A stretch of DNA of 64,000 bases from Blautia sp. AF19-10LB (GCF_003461245.1 NZ_QTWS01000025.1:1-64000), one strand, 5' to 3'. Shown: positions 24,381 through 33,813, counted from the first letter of the stretch. A program made the numbers and translations. The notes: a model not told the origin generated them from the sequence alone.

Positions 24381-25823
24381 ATGAAGAGACGAACGGTTCT
24401 GGCATTGTGTCTGTGTCTGACATTAGCCGGTACACCTGTGGGTGTGGCTGCGGCTTCTGACAGTCTTTTGTCAGTAACAGAAGAAGCACAGATTCAGCCG
24501 ATCGGGGATGGGTCCGGCAGATACCTTATGAAAAGCGACGGTTTTTACTGCCTCAAAGAAGACGGAAGCAAGGATACAGCGGTATCTGTTCATTATTTTG
24601 ACAAAATGGAAATAGACGGCACTGTACTGGATGGTTTTTATTATCATGATGCGGACGGATGCTATCTGGCGGCAAGCCCTCATATGGTAAAGATCAGCAA
24701 GCTTACCTGTATGGGGACAGATGAAACGGGAGAGCCGGCAGAGTATACGTTTGACGGATACTATATGGTAAACAATCTTGGAAAACTTTCTGCCGCGCCG
24801 CAGGTGAGATATATAGATGGTCTGACAATGGATGGGACGACCTTTGACGGCTATTATTATTTTGATGAGACAGGACGGATGGTGACGGAGCCGGGAACAC
24901 ATGAACTTGAGATGACTTCGAATGGTCAGATGTTTTCCGGAACGTATTATTTCGGTGGGGCAAATGGTGTTCTTGAGCAGAAAGCAGGGACTACGCCGGA
25001 TGGATTCCCGGTGGATGAAACAGGCAAAGTGCAGGGGCTTGATGCACTTGGAATTGAAAATCTGGAACCGCAGCTTGAGGCGACGGTATCCGGTTATGAT
25101 GGAAACTGGAGTGTTTACGTCAAGGATCTGGAAACAGAGGAAGAGTTTGTGATCAATGACGAGCCGATGTATTCAGCAAGTCTTATCAAAGCTTTCGTGA
25201 TGGCAAAGACGTTTGAGGATATGGATCTTGTTCTGGAGAACGAAGCGAAGCAGATGAAGACCGATGCCGCAAATGCAGCAGTACAGACAAAAATCGATAA
25301 TCTCCTCACAAACATGATCACAGTCAGTGACAATGAATCCTGTAATGAACTTGGCAGACTGCAGTCGGAAAAACATGATTTCCTTGACGGAGCAGAGAAG
25401 GTCAATGAATATCTCAAAAAAGAAGGCTATTCCGAGACGAGTTACCAGAGTACGCTTCATCCGTCTTCTTCAGCAAAGATCAGTCTTGGTGGAAGAAATA
25501 TGACTTCGGTAAAAGACTGCGGACTTCTTTTGGAGCGGATCTACAGGGGAGAATGCGTGAGTGAAGAAGCATCTGCACAGATGCTGGACCTTCTGAAACG
25601 GCAGGAAAATACCAGCAAGATCCCTGCAGGGATCAAGGCAGAAGTTCCGACAGCAAACAAGACAGGTGAGACAGATGAGGACCAGCATGATATCGCGATC
25701 GTGTACGGAGCAAAGACCACATACATTCTCTGTGTGATGTCAGAGGGCTGGAAAAGCGGCGGTGATGCAGTGCAGAACATCCAGAATATTTCCAGTATGG
25801 TCTATAATTACCTCAACCTGTAA
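24381..25823 (+). CDS. secreted serine hydrolase, class A beta-lactamase-like fold, with wall-binding-like repeats
   Basis: 480 residues. After a signal peptide (cleavage near GVAAA), residues about 35-200 hold glycine/tyrosine-rich repeats (DGFYYHDADG, DGYYMVNNLG, DGYYYFDETGR) like cell-wall-binding modules. The C-terminal domain has the three penicillin-recognising motifs: SLIK (Ser267-Lys270), SDN (316-318) and KTG (427-429). I do not see the deacylating Glu motif of class A beta-lactamases with certainty, so a cell-wall peptidase or esterase role is as likely as antibiotic hydrolysis. It acts outside the cell. RBS is AAGGAGAAG. Confidence 0.82.
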   Translation: MKRRTVLALCLCLTLAGTPVGVAAASDSLLSVTEEAQIQPIGDGSGRYLMKSDGFYCLKEDGSKDTAVSVHYFDKMEIDGTVLDGFYYHDADGCYLAASPHMVKISKLTCMGTDETGEPAEYTFDGYYMVNNLGKLSAAPQVRYIDGLTMDGTTFDGYYYFDETGRMVTEPGTHELEMTSNGQMFSGTYYFGGANGVLEQKAGTTPDGFPVDETGKVQGLDALGIENLEPQLEATVSGYDGNWSVYVKDLETEEEFVINDEPMYSASLIKAFVMAKTFEDMDLVLENEAKQMKTDAANAAVQTKIDNLLTNMITVSDNESCNELGRLQSEKHDFLDGAEKVNEYLKKEGYSETSYQSTLHPSSSAKISLGGRNMTSVKDCGLLLERIYRGECVSEEASAQMLDLLKRQENTSKIPAGIKAEVPTANKTGETDEDQHDIAIVYGAKTTYILCVMSEGWKSGGDAVQNIQNISSMVYNYLNL

Positions 25824-25848
25824 ATCTTTGGTTTCCTGCATGCCTGCG

Positions 25849-25877
25849 TTGCTTTTTGACAGGAAATCATGTATAAT
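25849..25877 (+). promoter_or_regulatory. promoter of the G1P dehydrogenase/ispF transcript
   Basis: TTGCTT, 17 bases, TATAAT. The leader of about 120 bases that follows carries three successive small hairpins: CTGGT/ACCAG (about 25895-25910), CTGTC/GACAG (25916-25933) and GTTACTGT/ACAGTAAC (25939-25961). Confidence 0.65.
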
Positions 25878-25938
25878 ATCGAACTGTAACAAACTGGTCT
25901 GATGACCAGTAAATACTGTCTGCTCCAGGACAGGATAT

Positions 25939-25961
25939 GTTACTGTGGAGTGAACAGTAAC
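25939..25961. repeat. dispersed palindrome GTTACTGT-GGAGTGA-ACAGTAAC, copy 2
   Basis: Matches the core of the element at 8695-8721 apart from a 4-base internal deletion. It lies in the leader of the next gene. Confidence 0.65.
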
Positions 25962-26006
25962 TTGGAGATTTCGATAAATAGAGTATAATCAGGAGGAATA
26001 AATTAC

Positions 26007-27281
26007 ATGCGAGTCGATACGGATGACTTTGCCCGACCTTGTGGGTGCGGGAAGAATCACCATATAGAAGTAAAGGAAATTTTAATTGAAGAAGGAGTAG
26101 TGGAGAAGCTGGAAGAAGCAATGTCAGACGGGTTTCTCAAGGAATATATTTCACCGCTTCTGATCTGTGACACAAACACATGCAAGGTGACAGAGGAGAT
26201 CATGGAAGATATCTATGACCGATGTCAGGTACTTGTGCTGGATGCTGAGGGTCTTCATGCAGACCAGCATGCAATCGAAGTAGTAGAGAATAACATGGAA
26301 GAGGATATAGACCTGATCCTGGCAGTGGGAACAGGTACGATCCATGACATCAGCCGTTATGTGGCTTTTCAGTACAAAATTCCCTTTATTTCCGTTCCAA
26401 CAGCGGCAAGCGTGGACGGATTCGTATCTACAGTTGCAGCAATGACCTGGAATGGGCTCAAAAAAACAGTGCCGGCGGCACCGCCTATTGCAGTTTATGC
26501 TGATTCAAATATTTTTGCAGCGGCACCGAGACGGCTGAATGCATCCGGTGTATCTGATCTTTTTGGAAAATATATCTGTCTTGCAGACTGGAAGATTGCT
26601 CATATGCTGACAGATGAATACATTTGTGATGAGATTATTGAACTGGAAGAAAAAGCACTCAGGACAGTACGCTCCTGTCTGGATGATATTGCACAAGGTG
26701 ACAGAGAAAGCTGTGAGAAACTGATGTATGCGCTGATTCTGTCCGGGCTGGCGATGCAGATGGTTGGAAATTCCAGACCGGCTTCCTGTGCAGAACATCA
26801 CCTTTCTCATCTGTGGGAGATGGAAGTGATCAATGGACCGCTGGATGCGCTTCACGGTGAGAAAGTCTCGATTGGAACCCTGATCGTTCTCAGAGAATAT
26901 AACCGTATTGCCAGAGCAATCCGTGAAGGCAGATGCAGGGTATTATCAGAACGTGAGGATGATACAGAACTTCTTGAAAAAACATTCGGTAAGAAACATC
27001 TGCTGGAGGGAATTATCGAAGAAAACACACCGGATCCACTGGAGGAAGTCAGTCCGGCAAGACTGGAATCCTGTCTTTCTGAAATTGCAGATATAATTGA
27101 AGAACTTCCGCGAGAAGAGGAACTTGTTCATGCGATGGATAAGGCTGGATGTAAGCAGAGTGTATACGAGATCGGACTCACAGAGGAAATCATACCACAG
27201 AGCCTGAAACTGGCTCCTTATGTCAGACGGCGCCTCAGTTTTCTGAGAGTCAGCAGAATGCTCGAAATAGAAGGAGAATGA
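26007..27281 (+). CDS. sn-glycerol-1-phosphate dehydrogenase (AraM/EgsA type)
   Basis: 424 residues of the iron/zinc alcohol-dehydrogenase-like family that reduces dihydroxyacetone phosphate to sn-glycerol-1-phosphate. The nucleotide motif [11 protein letters not shown] (about residues 109-119), [11 protein letters not shown], and the metal-binding histidines in [13 protein letters not shown] and in [10 protein letters not shown] are all present. G1P is the archaeal-type glycerol phosphate; in Bacillus the homologue feeds heptaprenylglyceryl phosphate. The gene overlaps or abuts ispF, a step of isoprenoid synthesis. RBS is AGGAGGAA. Confidence 0.88.
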   Translation: MRVDTDDFARPCGCGKNHHIEVKEILIEEGVVEKLEEAMSDGFLKEYISPLLICDTNTCKVTEEIMEDIYDRCQVLVLDAEGLHADQHAIEVVENNMEEDIDLILAVGTGTIHDISRYVAFQYKIPFISVPTAASVDGFVSTVAAMTWNGLKKTVPAAPPIAVYADSNIFAAAPRRLNASGVSDLFGKYICLADWKIAHMLTDEYICDEIIELEEKALRTVRSCLDDIAQGDRESCEKLMYALILSGLAMQMVGNSRPASCAEHHLSHLWEMEVINGPLDALHGEKVSIGTLIVLREYNRIARAIREGRCRVLSEREDDTELLEKTFGKKHLLEGIIEENTPDPLEEVSPARLESCLSEIADIIEELPREEELVHAMDKAGCKQSVYEIGLTEEIIPQSLKLAPYVRRRLSFLRVSRMLEIEGE

Positions 27282-27283
27282 TT

Positions 27284-27763
27284 ATGAGAGTTGGAATGGG
27301 ATATGATGTACATAAGCTGACAGAAAACAGTGACCTGATCCTCGGGGGAGTCAAGATCCCGTGGGAAAAGGGTCTTCTCGGACATTCTGATGCGGATGTG
27401 CTGATCCATGCAGTGATGGATGCTTTGCTTGGGGCTGCGGCTCTTGGAGATATCGGAAAACATTTCCCGGACACAGATCCCAAATACAAAGGGATTTCCA
27501 GTGTGAAGCTTCTGATTCATGTGTCAGAGCTTCTTAAGGAACATGGATATGAAGTAGGGAACATTGATGCGACGATCATCGCCCAGAAACCAAAGATGGC
27601 ACCGCATATTCCGCAGATGCGTAAAAATATGGCGGATGCTCTTGGAATCCCGGAATCAAAGATCAATGTCAAGGCAACTACAGAAGAAGGACTTGGATTT
27701 ACCGGAAGCGGGGAAGGGATTTCTTCTCAGGCAATCTGCCTGCTCACAGAGATCCAGGACTGA
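27284..27763 (+). CDS. ispF: 2-C-methyl-D-erythritol 2,4-cyclodiphosphate synthase IspF
   Basis: 159 residues, normal length. Converts CDP-methylerythritol 2-phosphate to the cyclodiphosphate in the MEP pathway. GYDVHKL carries the metal ligands Asp and His (residues 6-12), and [30 protein letters not shown] is intact. The ATG at 27284 is 7 bases after GAAGGAG; the ATG at 27278 overlaps the previous stop but is too close to that site. Translation is probably coupled to the G1P dehydrogenase gene. Confidence 0.95.
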   Translation: MRVGMGYDVHKLTENSDLILGGVKIPWEKGLLGHSDADVLIHAVMDALLGAAALGDIGKHFPDTDPKYKGISSVKLLIHVSELLKEHGYEVGNIDATIIAQKPKMAPHIPQMRKNMADALGIPESKINVKATTEEGLGFTGSGEGISSQAICLLTEIQD

Positions 27764-27796
27764 TCTTGTTACAAAATAATATCGGAGGAAAGAGAC

Positions 27797-29206
27797 ATGA
27801 AACTTTTTAATACAATGTCACGAAGAAAAGAAGAATTTGTACCGCTGGAAGAGGGCAAGGTACGCATGTATGTATGCGGACCGACTGTGTACAACCTGAT
27901 CCATATCGGAAATGCAAGACCGATGATCATTTTTGATACGGTACGCCGTTATCTGGAGTACAAAGGATACGAAGTAAACTATGTATCCAACTTCACAGAC
28001 GTAGATGACAAGATCATTAAGAAAGCGATCGAGGAAGGCGTAAGCGCAGAGGAAGTTTCACAGCGTTATATCGCAGAGTGCAAGAAGGACATGGCAGGCA
28101 TGAACGTAAAACCGGCTACCACACATCCGCTTGCAACACAGGAGATTGACGGAATGATCGATATGATCCAGACACTGATCGACAAGGGTTATGCATATCC
28201 GGTTGCCGATGGAACTGTATACTTCCGTGTAAAGAAATTCAAAGAATACGGTAAGCTTTCTCATAAGAACCTTGATGATCTGCAGTCAGGATTCCGTTCC
28301 CTGCAGGTATCCGGTGAGGATCAGAAGGAAGATCCGCTGGATTTCGTACTCTGGAAACCGAAGAAAGAAGGAGAGCCATACTGGACCTCTCCATGGTGCG
28401 ACGGAAGACCGGGCTGGCATATTGAGTGCTCCGTTATGTCCAAGAAATATCTTGGAGAGGAGATCGACATCCATGCCGGTGGCGAAGACCTTGTGTTCCC
28501 TCACCATGAGAATGAGATCGCACAGAGTGAATGCTGCAATGGAGTTCCTTTTGCGAAATACTGGATGCACAATGCATTCCTGAACATTGACAACCGCAAG
28601 ATGTCCAAGTCTCTTGGAAACTTCCGTACTGTCCGTGAGATCAGTGAACAGTATGATCTGCAGGTGCTTCGTTTCTTCATGCTGAACGCACATTACAGAA
28701 GCCCGCTCAATTTCAGTGCAGATCTGATGGAATCCTCCAAGAACGCGCTTGAGAGAATCACAGAGGCAGCAGCAAGACTTCGCGACCGCAAGGCAGCAGC
28801 GGCTGTGCAGGAAGCAACAGAAGACGAGGAGAAACTGATGCAGGAAGAAACTGCATTTGTGACTAAGTTCGAGGAAGCTATGGATGACGACTTCAACACA
28901 GCTGATGCGCTGGCTGCGATCTTTGAACTTGTCAAATTTGCCAACACAAATGTACAGGAAGGAAGCTCCGCAGAATTTGCAGCACACACTCTGGAAGTTA
29001 TGACAAAACTCTGCGATGTTCTCGGACTGACTCTTGAGAAGAAAGAAGAGATCCTTGACGAAGAGATCGAAAACCTGATCGCAGAACGTCAGGCAGCAAG
29101 AAAAGCCAAAGATTTCGCAAGAGCAGATGAGATCCGTGGACTGCTTCTTGAAAAAGGCATCGAACTGAAAGATACTCGTGAGGGCGTAAAATGGAAACGA
29201 ATCTGA
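27797..29206 (+). CDS. cysS: cysteinyl-tRNA synthetase
   Basis: 469 residues, class I synthetase that charges tRNA-Cys. HIGN (36-39), KMSKS (268-272), the zinc-site CGPTVYN near residue 28 and ECSVM, GGEDLVFPHHENEIAQ are all present. It starts the conserved Firmicute block cysS-mrnC-rlmB-sigH and overlaps mrnC by 16 bases. RBS is GGAGGAAAG. Confidence 0.96.
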   Translation: MKLFNTMSRRKEEFVPLEEGKVRMYVCGPTVYNLIHIGNARPMIIFDTVRRYLEYKGYEVNYVSNFTDVDDKIIKKAIEEGVSAEEVSQRYIAECKKDMAGMNVKPATTHPLATQEIDGMIDMIQTLIDKGYAYPVADGTVYFRVKKFKEYGKLSHKNLDDLQSGFRSLQVSGEDQKEDPLDFVLWKPKKEGEPYWTSPWCDGRPGWHIECSVMSKKYLGEEIDIHAGGEDLVFPHHENEIAQSECCNGVPFAKYWMHNAFLNIDNRKMSKSLGNFRTVREISEQYDLQVLRFFMLNAHYRSPLNFSADLMESSKNALERITEAAARLRDRKAAAAVQEATEDEEKLMQEETAFVTKFEEAMDDDFNTADALAAIFELVKFANTNVQEGSSAEFAAHTLEVMTKLCDVLGLTLEKKEEILDEEIENLIAERQAARKAKDFARADEIRGLLLEKGIELKDTREGVKWKRI

Positions 29207-29616
29207 TGCAGCTTGATGAACTGTTTCATCTTGAAAACCAGGATCTGCGGAGTTATTCTCCGCTGACTCTGGCGTATATCGGAGATGGGATCTATGAGCT
29301 GATCATCCGTACAGTCCTTGTCAGGAAGGGCAACTGTCCGGTCAACCAGCTTCACAAAAAAGCAAGCAGTCTGGTAAAGGCAGCTTCTCAGTCAGCGATC
29401 ATGGAAGTGATAGAGGAGAAACTGACCGAGGAAGAGCATAACATCTACCGCAGAGGCCGCAACGCACATTCTCCTACAATGGCAAAGCATGCAACCATGG
29501 CTGATTATAGAAGGGCAACAGGCTTTGAGGCATTGATGGGATACTTATATTTAAAGGGAGATTACACACGGATGCTTGAACTTGTCCGTATGGGAATCGG
29601 AGAGGACAGATTATGA
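29191..29616 (+). CDS. mrnC: mini-ribonuclease 3 (MrnC)
   Basis: 141 residues: an RNase III catalytic domain without the double-stranded-RNA-binding domain. It matures 23S rRNA ends. LAYIGDGIYELIIR carries the acidic active-site residue, and RRGRNAHSPTMAKHATMADYRRATGFEALMGYLYL matches the family's second half. It overlaps cysS and rlmB, indicating translational coupling. Confidence 0.93.
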   Translation: METNLMQLDELFHLENQDLRSYSPLTLAYIGDGIYELIIRTVLVRKGNCPVNQLHKKASSLVKAASQSAIMEVIEEKLTEEEHNIYRRGRNAHSPTMAKHATMADYRRATGFEALMGYLYLKGDYTRMLELVRMGIGEDRL

Positions 29617-30356
29617 GTGAACAGATAGAAGGCCGCAACGCGGTACTGGAAGCTTTTCGTTCAGGCAAATGCGTGGACAAGCTTTTTATCCTGGATGGAT
29701 GCCAGGACGGACCAGTCCGCACGATCGCAAGAGAGGCTCGCAAAAAAGACACGATCATCAATTATGTATCCAAAGAAAGACTGGACCAGCTCAGTGAGAC
29801 ACATGCACATCAGGGTGTGATCGCACAGGTTGCAGCTTATGAATACAGCACCGTAGAAGACATCCTCGCCAAGGCAGAGGAGAAGGGTGAGCCGCCGTTT
29901 CTGATCCTTCTGGACAATGTAGAGGATCCGCATAATCTTGGTGCGATCATCCGTACAGCTAACCTGGCAGGTGCACATGGTGTTATCATTCCGAAGCGCA
30001 GAGCTGTCGGACTGACTTCCACAGTTGCCAAGACATCTGCCGGTGCGATCAATTACACACCGGTTGCCAAAGTTACCAATCTGGTACGTACCATGGAAGA
30101 ACTTAAGCAAAAAGGCATCTGGTTCGTCTGTGCAGATATGGGCGGAGAGAGCATGTACCGTATGAATCTGACGGGACCGATCGGTCTTGTGATCGGAAAC
30201 GAGGGCGAAGGAGTCAGTCGTCTTGTGAGAGAGGCATGTGACTTTACCGCATCTATCCCGATGAAGGGAGATATCGATTCTCTAAATGCATCCGTTGCAG
30301 CAGGTGTCCTTGCGTATGAGATCGTAAGACAGCGTCTCGTGGCAGAAAGCAAATAA
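29613..30356 (+). CDS. rlmB: 23S rRNA (guanosine-2'-O)-methyltransferase RlmB (TrmH/SpoU family)
   Basis: 247 residues. SpoU-type knotted methyltransferase acting on G2251 of 23S rRNA. The N-terminal substrate-binding part (IEGRNAVLEAFRSG) is followed by the catalytic motifs DNVEDPHNLGAIIRTANLAGAHG, GLVIGNEGEGVSRLV and IPMKGDIDSLNASVAAGVLAYEI. It overlaps mrnC by 4 bases (ATGA). Confidence 0.94.
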   Translation: MSEQIEGRNAVLEAFRSGKCVDKLFILDGCQDGPVRTIAREARKKDTIINYVSKERLDQLSETHAHQGVIAQVAAYEYSTVEDILAKAEEKGEPPFLILLDNVEDPHNLGAIIRTANLAGAHGVIIPKRRAVGLTSTVAKTSAGAINYTPVAKVTNLVRTMEELKQKGIWFVCADMGGESMYRMNLTGPIGLVIGNEGEGVSRLVREACDFTASIPMKGDIDSLNASVAAGVLAYEIVRQRLVAESK

Positions 30357-30372
30357 GAAATGGAGATTCTCT

Positions 30373-30975
30373 ATGTGCCAGTATGAAAAATGCACAGATG
30401 AAGAATTGCTCACCAGGCTGAGATCTGGTGAGGAAGAGATATCAGATTATCTGATGGAAAAATACAAAGGATTTGTCCGCCAGAAAGCAAGAGCCATGTT
30501 CCTGATCGGCGGTGAGACCGATGATCTGATACAGGAAGGAATGATCGGGCTTTTTAAGGCGGTACAGAGTTATCAGCCTGACAAAGATGCTTCTTTTCGG
30601 ACATTTGCGGGGATGTGCATTGACCGACAGCTTTACAGTGCTATCCAAAATTCAAACCGGCAGAAGCATATGCCTCTGAACTCCTATATTTCACTTAGTG
30701 AAGAACCGGAGGAAACGGATGAGCTGGAAGGTTCCTGGTGGGAAAATCCTGAAAATATCATCATTGACCAGGAAAGCACGAGGAGCCTTGAACAGGAGAT
30801 CCACCGGACATTAAGTCCAATGGAAAATAAGGTGCTGGAGTATTATCTTAAGGGTTATGGTTACATCCAGATCGCAAAGATTATGGGAAAAACACCCAAG
30901 TCGATCGATAATGCACTTCAGAGGATAAGAGGCAAGATACGAAACTTTTCCCTTTCTTTTTGGGACAAAAAATAG
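30373..30975 (+). CDS. sigH: RNA polymerase sigma factor SigH (sporulation/stationary phase)
   Basis: 200 residues of the sigma-70 family. Region 2 is DDLIQEGMIGLFKAVQSYQPDKDASFRTFAGMCIDRQL; region 4 is SPMENKVLEYYLKGYGYIQIAKIMGKTPKSIDNALQRIRGKI. Sequence and position after rlmB match sigH of spore-forming Firmicutes, which directs early sporulation and competence-type genes. Its presence suggests the organism or a recent ancestor sporulates. Confidence 0.93.
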   Translation: MCQYEKCTDEELLTRLRSGEEEISDYLMEKYKGFVRQKARAMFLIGGETDDLIQEGMIGLFKAVQSYQPDKDASFRTFAGMCIDRQLYSAIQNSNRQKHMPLNSYISLSEEPEETDELEGSWWENPENIIIDQESTRSLEQEIHRTLSPMENKVLEYYLKGYGYIQIAKIMGKTPKSIDNALQRIRGKIRNFSLSFWDKK

Positions 30976-31035
30976 TATAATTATTCTAATCTTTGTGACA
31001 AAGAACAAACTGTTATATGAAAGGAGCAGAGTATT

Positions 31036-31389
31036 ATGGCAAAATTAAACAAATATTGGGGATTTGTTGCAGTCGGAGCCGTAGCAGCCGCAGCGGCAGG
31101 AGCTGTAGCAGCACTGGCATTCAAGAAGAAACCTCTCGAGGATTTCGAGGACGATTTTGACGACGATTTCGATGATGACTTTGAAGAAGAGGAAGAGCCG
31201 AAGAAAGAAGAAAAGAAAGAAGCTCACGAATCCTTTGAAGCATGGGAAGAAAGCGAAGAAGCTGTAGAGGAATCTGCGGAAGAAGAAGCAGAGGAAACAG
31301 AGGCTGAAGAAGCTCTTGAAGAAGAAATAAAAGAAGAAGTTCAGGAAACAGAAGAAGCAGAAGAAAAAGCTCCTGAAACAGAAGAATAA
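31036..31389 (+). CDS. small acidic membrane-anchored protein, unknown function
   Basis: 117 residues: one N-terminal membrane span (FVAVGAVAAAAAGAVAALAF), a KKK stop, then an almost entirely Glu/Asp/Lys/Ala tail of about 85 residues. The tail is low-complexity and probably disordered or coiled. I recognise no family. RBS is AAAGGAG. It is followed by a strong terminator. Such proteins could act as a negatively charged surface facing the cytosol; this is speculation. Confidence 0.75.
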   Translation: MAKLNKYWGFVAVGAVAAAAAGAVAALAFKKKPLEDFEDDFDDDFDDDFEEEEEPKKEEKKEAHESFEAWEESEEAVEESAEEEAEETEAEEALEEEIKEEVQETEEAEEKAPETEE

Positions 31390-31400
31390 TTTCATTAAAT

Positions 31401-31441
31401 AAAAAGTGCCTCGCCGGATCAACTACCGGCGGGGCACTTTT
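31401..31441. terminator. bidirectional terminator between the acidic protein gene and glnS
   Basis: AAAAGTGCC.CGCCGG pairs with CCGGCG.GGCACTTTT. The genes on either side converge. Confidence 0.88.
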
Positions 31442-31462
31442 GCGTAATTGCGTGAATCTGGA

Positions 31463-33130
31463 TCAGGCTTTTGGAAGCTTGAAGGAACTCTTGAGAGAAA
31501 CGATGCGGTTGAATACCGGCTCGCCTTCTTTGGAGTCGTGGATATCTGCACAGAAGAATCCGTTTCTTACGAACTGGAAGCTGTCGTATCCTTTGGCTTC
31601 CATAAGAACTGGCTCTACATAAGCAGTTACGGTGGTCAGAGAATTCGGGTTCACATTGAGGGAACCGTCTTCTTTGTTGTAAACACCCTTTTCTTCATCT
31701 ACGATGTTTTCGTAGAGACGAACGGTTGCTTTGCCTGCATTGGAAGCTTCTACCCAGTGGATCGTTCCTTTGACTTTACGTCCGTCAGGAGCGTTGCCGC
31801 CCTTGGTAGCAGGATCGTAAGTACAGTGTACAACACGTACAGTACCGTCATCATCTGCTTCATATCCTGTACAGGTAACGAAGTAAGCGTTCATAAGACG
31901 AACTTCAGCACCTACAAAAAGTCTCTTGTATTTACGTGGAGGCTCGATCATGAAGTCCTCACGCTCGATATAAAGCTCCTTGCCAAATGGAAGCTTACGT
32001 GTTCCGAGAGCTTCGTTTTCCATGTTGTTCGGAGCTTCCAGGTATTCAACCTGACCTTCCGGATAGTTGTCAATCACGAGTTTGATCGGATCAAGGATTG
32101 CCATCATACGCGGACGTTTGAACTTGAGATCCTCACGGATACAGTATTCAAGCATAGCGTAGTCAACGGAACTGTTGGCCTTGGATACACCGCAGAGTTC
32201 AACGAACATCTTGATGGATTCCGGAGTGAAACCTCTTCTGCGGAGAGCGGCGATGGAAACGAGACGCGGATCATCCCATCCGTCTACGATGCCGTCCTCA
32301 ACAAGTTTCTTGATGTAACGCTTGCCGGTAACAACGTTTGTCAGGTATAATTTTGCAAATTCGATCTGCTTCGGTGGCTGCGGGTATTCCAGTTCTCTTA
32401 CTACCCAGTCATAAAGCGGTCTGTGATCCTCAAATTCCAGTGTACAGATAGAATGTGTGATTCCCTCGATCGCATCCTCGATCGGATGAGCAAAGTCGTA
32501 CATTGGATAGATGCACCAGGTATCGCCGGTTCTGTGGTGAGTCATATGAGCAACACGGTAGATGACCGGGTCACGCATGTTCATGTTCGGGGATGCCATA
32601 TCGATCTTGGCACGGAGAACTTTCTCTCCATCCTGGTATTTGCCGTCTTTCATTTCTTCAAAAAGCTGAAGGTTTTCTTCGACGCTGCGGTTACGGTATG
32701 GGCTTTCTTTGCCTGGCTCTGTAAGAGTACCACGGTATTCGCGGATCTGATCGGCAGTCAGATCGCAGACATAAGCTTTGCCCTTCTTGATGAGCTTGAC
32801 AGCAGCTTCATACATCTGCGGGAAATAATCAGACGCAAAGAAAAGTCTGTCTTCCCAGTCAGCACCGAGCCATTTGATGTCCGCTTTGATGGACTCTACA
32901 AATTCGCTCTTTTCTTTGGTCGGGTTGGTATCATCGAAACGCATGTTGAATTTGCCGTTGTATTTCTGTGCAAGTCCATAGTTTAAAAGAATGGATTTGG
33001 CATGTCCGATATGGAGGTACCCGTTCGGTTCCGGTGGGAAACGGGTGTGTACGGTATCATAAACACCTTCGGCCAGATCCTCGTCAATGATGTTCTCAAT
33101 AAAATTTTTGGAAACAGTTTCGTTTTCCAT
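31463..33130 (-). CDS. glnS: glutaminyl-tRNA synthetase
   Basis: 555 residues from the ATG at 33130, which follows AGGAGGG. Class I synthetase that charges tRNA-Gln. [14 protein letters not shown] (HIGH motif), DDTNP and the C-terminal anticodon-binding beta-barrels are intact. The KMSKS-like loop reads [10 protein letters not shown], whereas many GlnRS have VMSKRK; this may be a family variant. GlnRS in Firmicutes is generally thought to be acquired, since many use the GatCAB route instead. It is transcribed alone. Confidence 0.94.
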   Translation of the reverse strand: MENETVSKNFIENIIDEDLAEGVYDTVHTRFPPEPNGYLHIGHAKSILLNYGLAQKYNGKFNMRFDDTNPTKEKSEFVESIKADIKWLGADWEDRLFFASDYFPQMYEAAVKLIKKGKAYVCDLTADQIREYRGTLTEPGKESPYRNRSVEENLQLFEEMKDGKYQDGEKVLRAKIDMASPNMNMRDPVIYRVAHMTHHRTGDTWCIYPMYDFAHPIEDAIEGITHSICTLEFEDHRPLYDWVVRELEYPQPPKQIEFAKLYLTNVVTGKRYIKKLVEDGIVDGWDDPRLVSIAALRRRGFTPESIKMFVELCGVSKANSSVDYAMLEYCIREDLKFKRPRMMAILDPIKLVIDNYPEGQVEYLEAPNNMENEALGTRKLPFGKELYIEREDFMIEPPRKYKRLFVGAEVRLMNAYFVTCTGYEADDDGTVRVVHCTYDPATKGGNAPDGRKVKGTIHWVEASNAGKATVRLYENIVDEEKGVYNKEDGSLNVNPNSLTTVTAYVEPVLMEAKGYDSFQFVRNGFFCADIHDSKEGEPVFNRIVSLKSSFKLPKA

Positions 33131-33354
33131 CTCTGTCCCTCCTGAGTGATTCAATGGTTTCCAGACTTTCGGCTTGATTACTTTTGATTATCCTAACAGT
33201 CAAAAAATCAAGAAAATACAAGGTTTTCATCGAAAATCTGGTTTTGATTACTTTGCATTATATCACAGTATAAATGCAAAGTGTATAGAAAGTTAAATAA
33301 CTTTTATATTGTATAACATAATTCAAAATAAAACAAGGAGGAAATCCCACACAT
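33131..33354. other. intergenic region upstream of glnS
   Basis: About 220 AT-rich bases. A - strand TATAAT (33258-33263) is a likely glnS -10 box with a poor -35. I see no T-box elements or terminator in the glnS leader. The + strand part ends in AAGGAGG (33335-33341) leading into the small frame at 33355. Confidence 0.4.
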
Positions 33355-33492
33355 ATGACAAATAACAGAATGAAACAGGCGAAGAAACGGTATTATACAA
33401 TCCGACAATATTTTAGAGAGAAGCATATCAGAGAGAGGCAATTGAGTTTTCAGTTGCCTCTCTTTTTGGTCAGCTTTCGTATAGATCATTGA
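33355..33492 (+). CDS. possible small basic protein (45 residues)
   Basis: An ATG at 33355 opens a 45-codon frame 13 bases after GGAGG. The product is rich in Lys, Arg and Tyr (MTNNRMKQAKKRYY and FREKHIRERQ) and has no recognised family. The reading frame runs through the terminator hairpin at 33431-33467 and its stop overlaps the -35 box of the toxin-antitoxin promoter. It may instead be a terminated leader or small RNA. Confidence 0.3.
   Translation: MTNNRMKQAKKRYYTIRQYFREKHIRERQLSFQLPLFLVSFRIDH
33431..33467 (+). terminator. intrinsic terminator upstream of the toxin-antitoxin operon
   Basis: GAGAGAGGCAA pairs with TTGCCTCTC around TTGAGTTTTCAG, then TTTTT. Confidence 0.8.
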
Positions 33493-33539
33493 CAGCCGCA
33501 TATACTGTACGTATAATAAAAGTACAGAATACTGTACAG
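33489..33539 (+). promoter_or_regulatory. promoter and operators of the yefM/yoeB-type operon
   Basis: TTGACA (33489), 17 bases, TATAAT (33512). GTAC motifs surround the -10: CTGTAC at 33505-33510, AGTACAG at 33521-33527 and a full CTGTACAG palindrome at 33532-33539. TGTACA is the known core of YefM operators, so autorepression is likely. Confidence 0.75.
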
Positions 33540-33555
33540 AAAAGGAGGACTGCAT

Positions 33556-33813
33556 ATGTTAGCGGTGAACTATACAAATTTACGAGAGAATATGAAAAAT
33601 TATATGGATAAGGTCACAGATGATTACGAAACCATGATAGTTACTCGCAAAAACAATAGAAACGTGGTAATGATGTCGGAAGAATCCTACAATAATCTTA
33701 TGGAAAATCTCTATCTTATGGAAGATCGGGCAAATTATGACTGGATCATGGAATCAAAGAAACAGTTACAGGCAGGAAAAGCAGGTATTCATAAGTTAAA
33801 AGAGGTTGAATGA
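33556..33813 (+). CDS. type II antitoxin, YefM/Phd family
   Basis: 85 residues. The N-terminal DNA-binding part LAVNYTNLRENMKNYMDKVTDDYETMIVTRKNNRNVVMMSEESYNNLMENLYLM is the classical YefM/Phd pattern, followed by a flexible toxin-binding tail. It would bind and silence the toxin and repress the shared promoter through TGTACA operators. RBS is AAAGGAGG. The stop overlaps the start of the toxin gene. Confidence 0.92.
   Translation: MLAVNYTNLRENMKNYMDKVTDDYETMIVTRKNNRNVVMMSEESYNNLMENLYLMEDRANYDWIMESKKQLQAGKAGIHKLKEVE

Noticed and set aside
31448..32350. 300-residue open frame antisense to glnS
   Set aside because: Shadow of glnS, which has all synthetase motifs on the other strand.
33131..33300. 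T-box leader for glnS
   Set aside because: No T-box sequence (AGGGTGGNACCGCG type) and no terminator/antiterminator pair in the leader.
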